Part shown: positions 5,048-5,088 of the stretch, one piece after another
Position numbering within the stretch: the first letter of the stretch is position 1
Layout of the letters: the number at the start of each line of letters is the position of its first letter
NCBI GenBank assembly: GCA_964613665.1
Contig: CAZTIG010000112.1
Coordinates: forward strand, 1 to 5,088
Length of the DNA: 5,088 bases
Origin: CAZQFV01 sp964613665
Lineage (GTDB): Bacteria > Chloroflexota > Chloroflexia > DTKN01
Direction of reading: 5' to 3'
Translations under genes and position numbers: made by a program
The notes under the pieces: model-generated
The model's database searches: none
What the model saw: the letters and a program-made list of their open reading frames with translations, nothing else
Told to the model about the DNA's origin: nothing

Positions 5048-5088
5048 TTACTCTCCCGGCGACGGCCGGGGGTGCGACTGGCGGGGGG

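Larger units (their letters stand above)
4741..5088. other. structured intergenic region without a convincing gene
   Basis: Upstream of the operon promoter I find no convincing coding sequence. The region holds GCGGG/CCCGC (4742-4756), the palindrome GAGCCGGCTC (4758-4767), and a stem AAGGGCAA/TTGCCCTT (4798-4805/4835-4842) with an inner AGACA/TGTCT pair (4806-4810/4822-4826). It continues with CCGTGCCT/AGGCACGG (4853-4860/4880-4887), the large inverted repeat described separately, and CCCGGC/GCCGGG (5055-5070). The segment near 4795-4815, read on the minus strand as CTTCGTGTCTTTG, resembles a phrase I recall as recurring between genes in several bacterial phyla; that is memory only. Confidence 0.6.

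Noticed and set aside
1..5088. CRISPR array, tRNA or rRNA genes
   Set aside because: No regularly spaced repeats with unique spacers, and no recognisable tRNA or rRNA sequence on either strand.

Overview
The window comes from a GC-rich bacterial chromosome with a mobile-element scar on the left and a two-gene metabolic operon on the right. No rRNA, tRNA or marker gene is present, so the organism is not fixed. The gene content (integron-type integrase, IS630 fragment, knotted carbamoyltransferase beside a fold-type II PLP enzyme), strong AGGAGG ribosome sites and one GTG start would suit a Chloroflexota-like or other GC-rich environmental bacterium; this is a hunch, not an identification.

Left part (1-1665). 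A less GC-rich leader holds a candidate attC/att-type recombination site (45-146), a long near-perfect stem-loop, further GTTAGG-type core motifs and a clear sigma70-like promoter. It leads into a complete integron-type tyrosine recombinase on the + strand (365-1324). Directly downstream is the N-terminal fragment of an IS630-family transposase (1390-1662) with its own ribosome site but no catalytic DDE domain.

Middle (1663-1960). About 300 bases without a convincing gene hold an unusually dense chain of GC-rich hairpins between the broken transposase and the 3' end of the operon.

Operon (minus strand, 4695 down to 1961). A consensus promoter with a palindrome in its spacer is followed by a leader of roughly 110 nt that contains an intrinsic-terminator-like hairpin (possible attenuator). 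Then come a 490-residue PLP-dependent enzyme of the cysteine synthase/threonine synthase fold and, 67 nt later, a 349-residue knotted carbamoyltransferase of the YgeW/N-acetylornithine carbamoyltransferase type. The gap carries a hairpin. The pairing recalls the ygeW-ygeX (diaminopropionate ammonia-lyase) neighbourhood of anaerobic purine/selenium-linked catabolic clusters, although this PLP enzyme does not look like YgeX. A catabolic carbamoyl-transfer plus PLP-lyase pair is the most economical reading; substrates are unknown.

Right end (4741-5088). No convincing gene. It contains a run of stem-loops, among them a perfect 14-bp inverted repeat enclosing another hairpin, an in-frame TAA-TGA-TAG triplet, and an 8-bp direct repeat about 173 bases apart. 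This is the second candidate structured element in the window.
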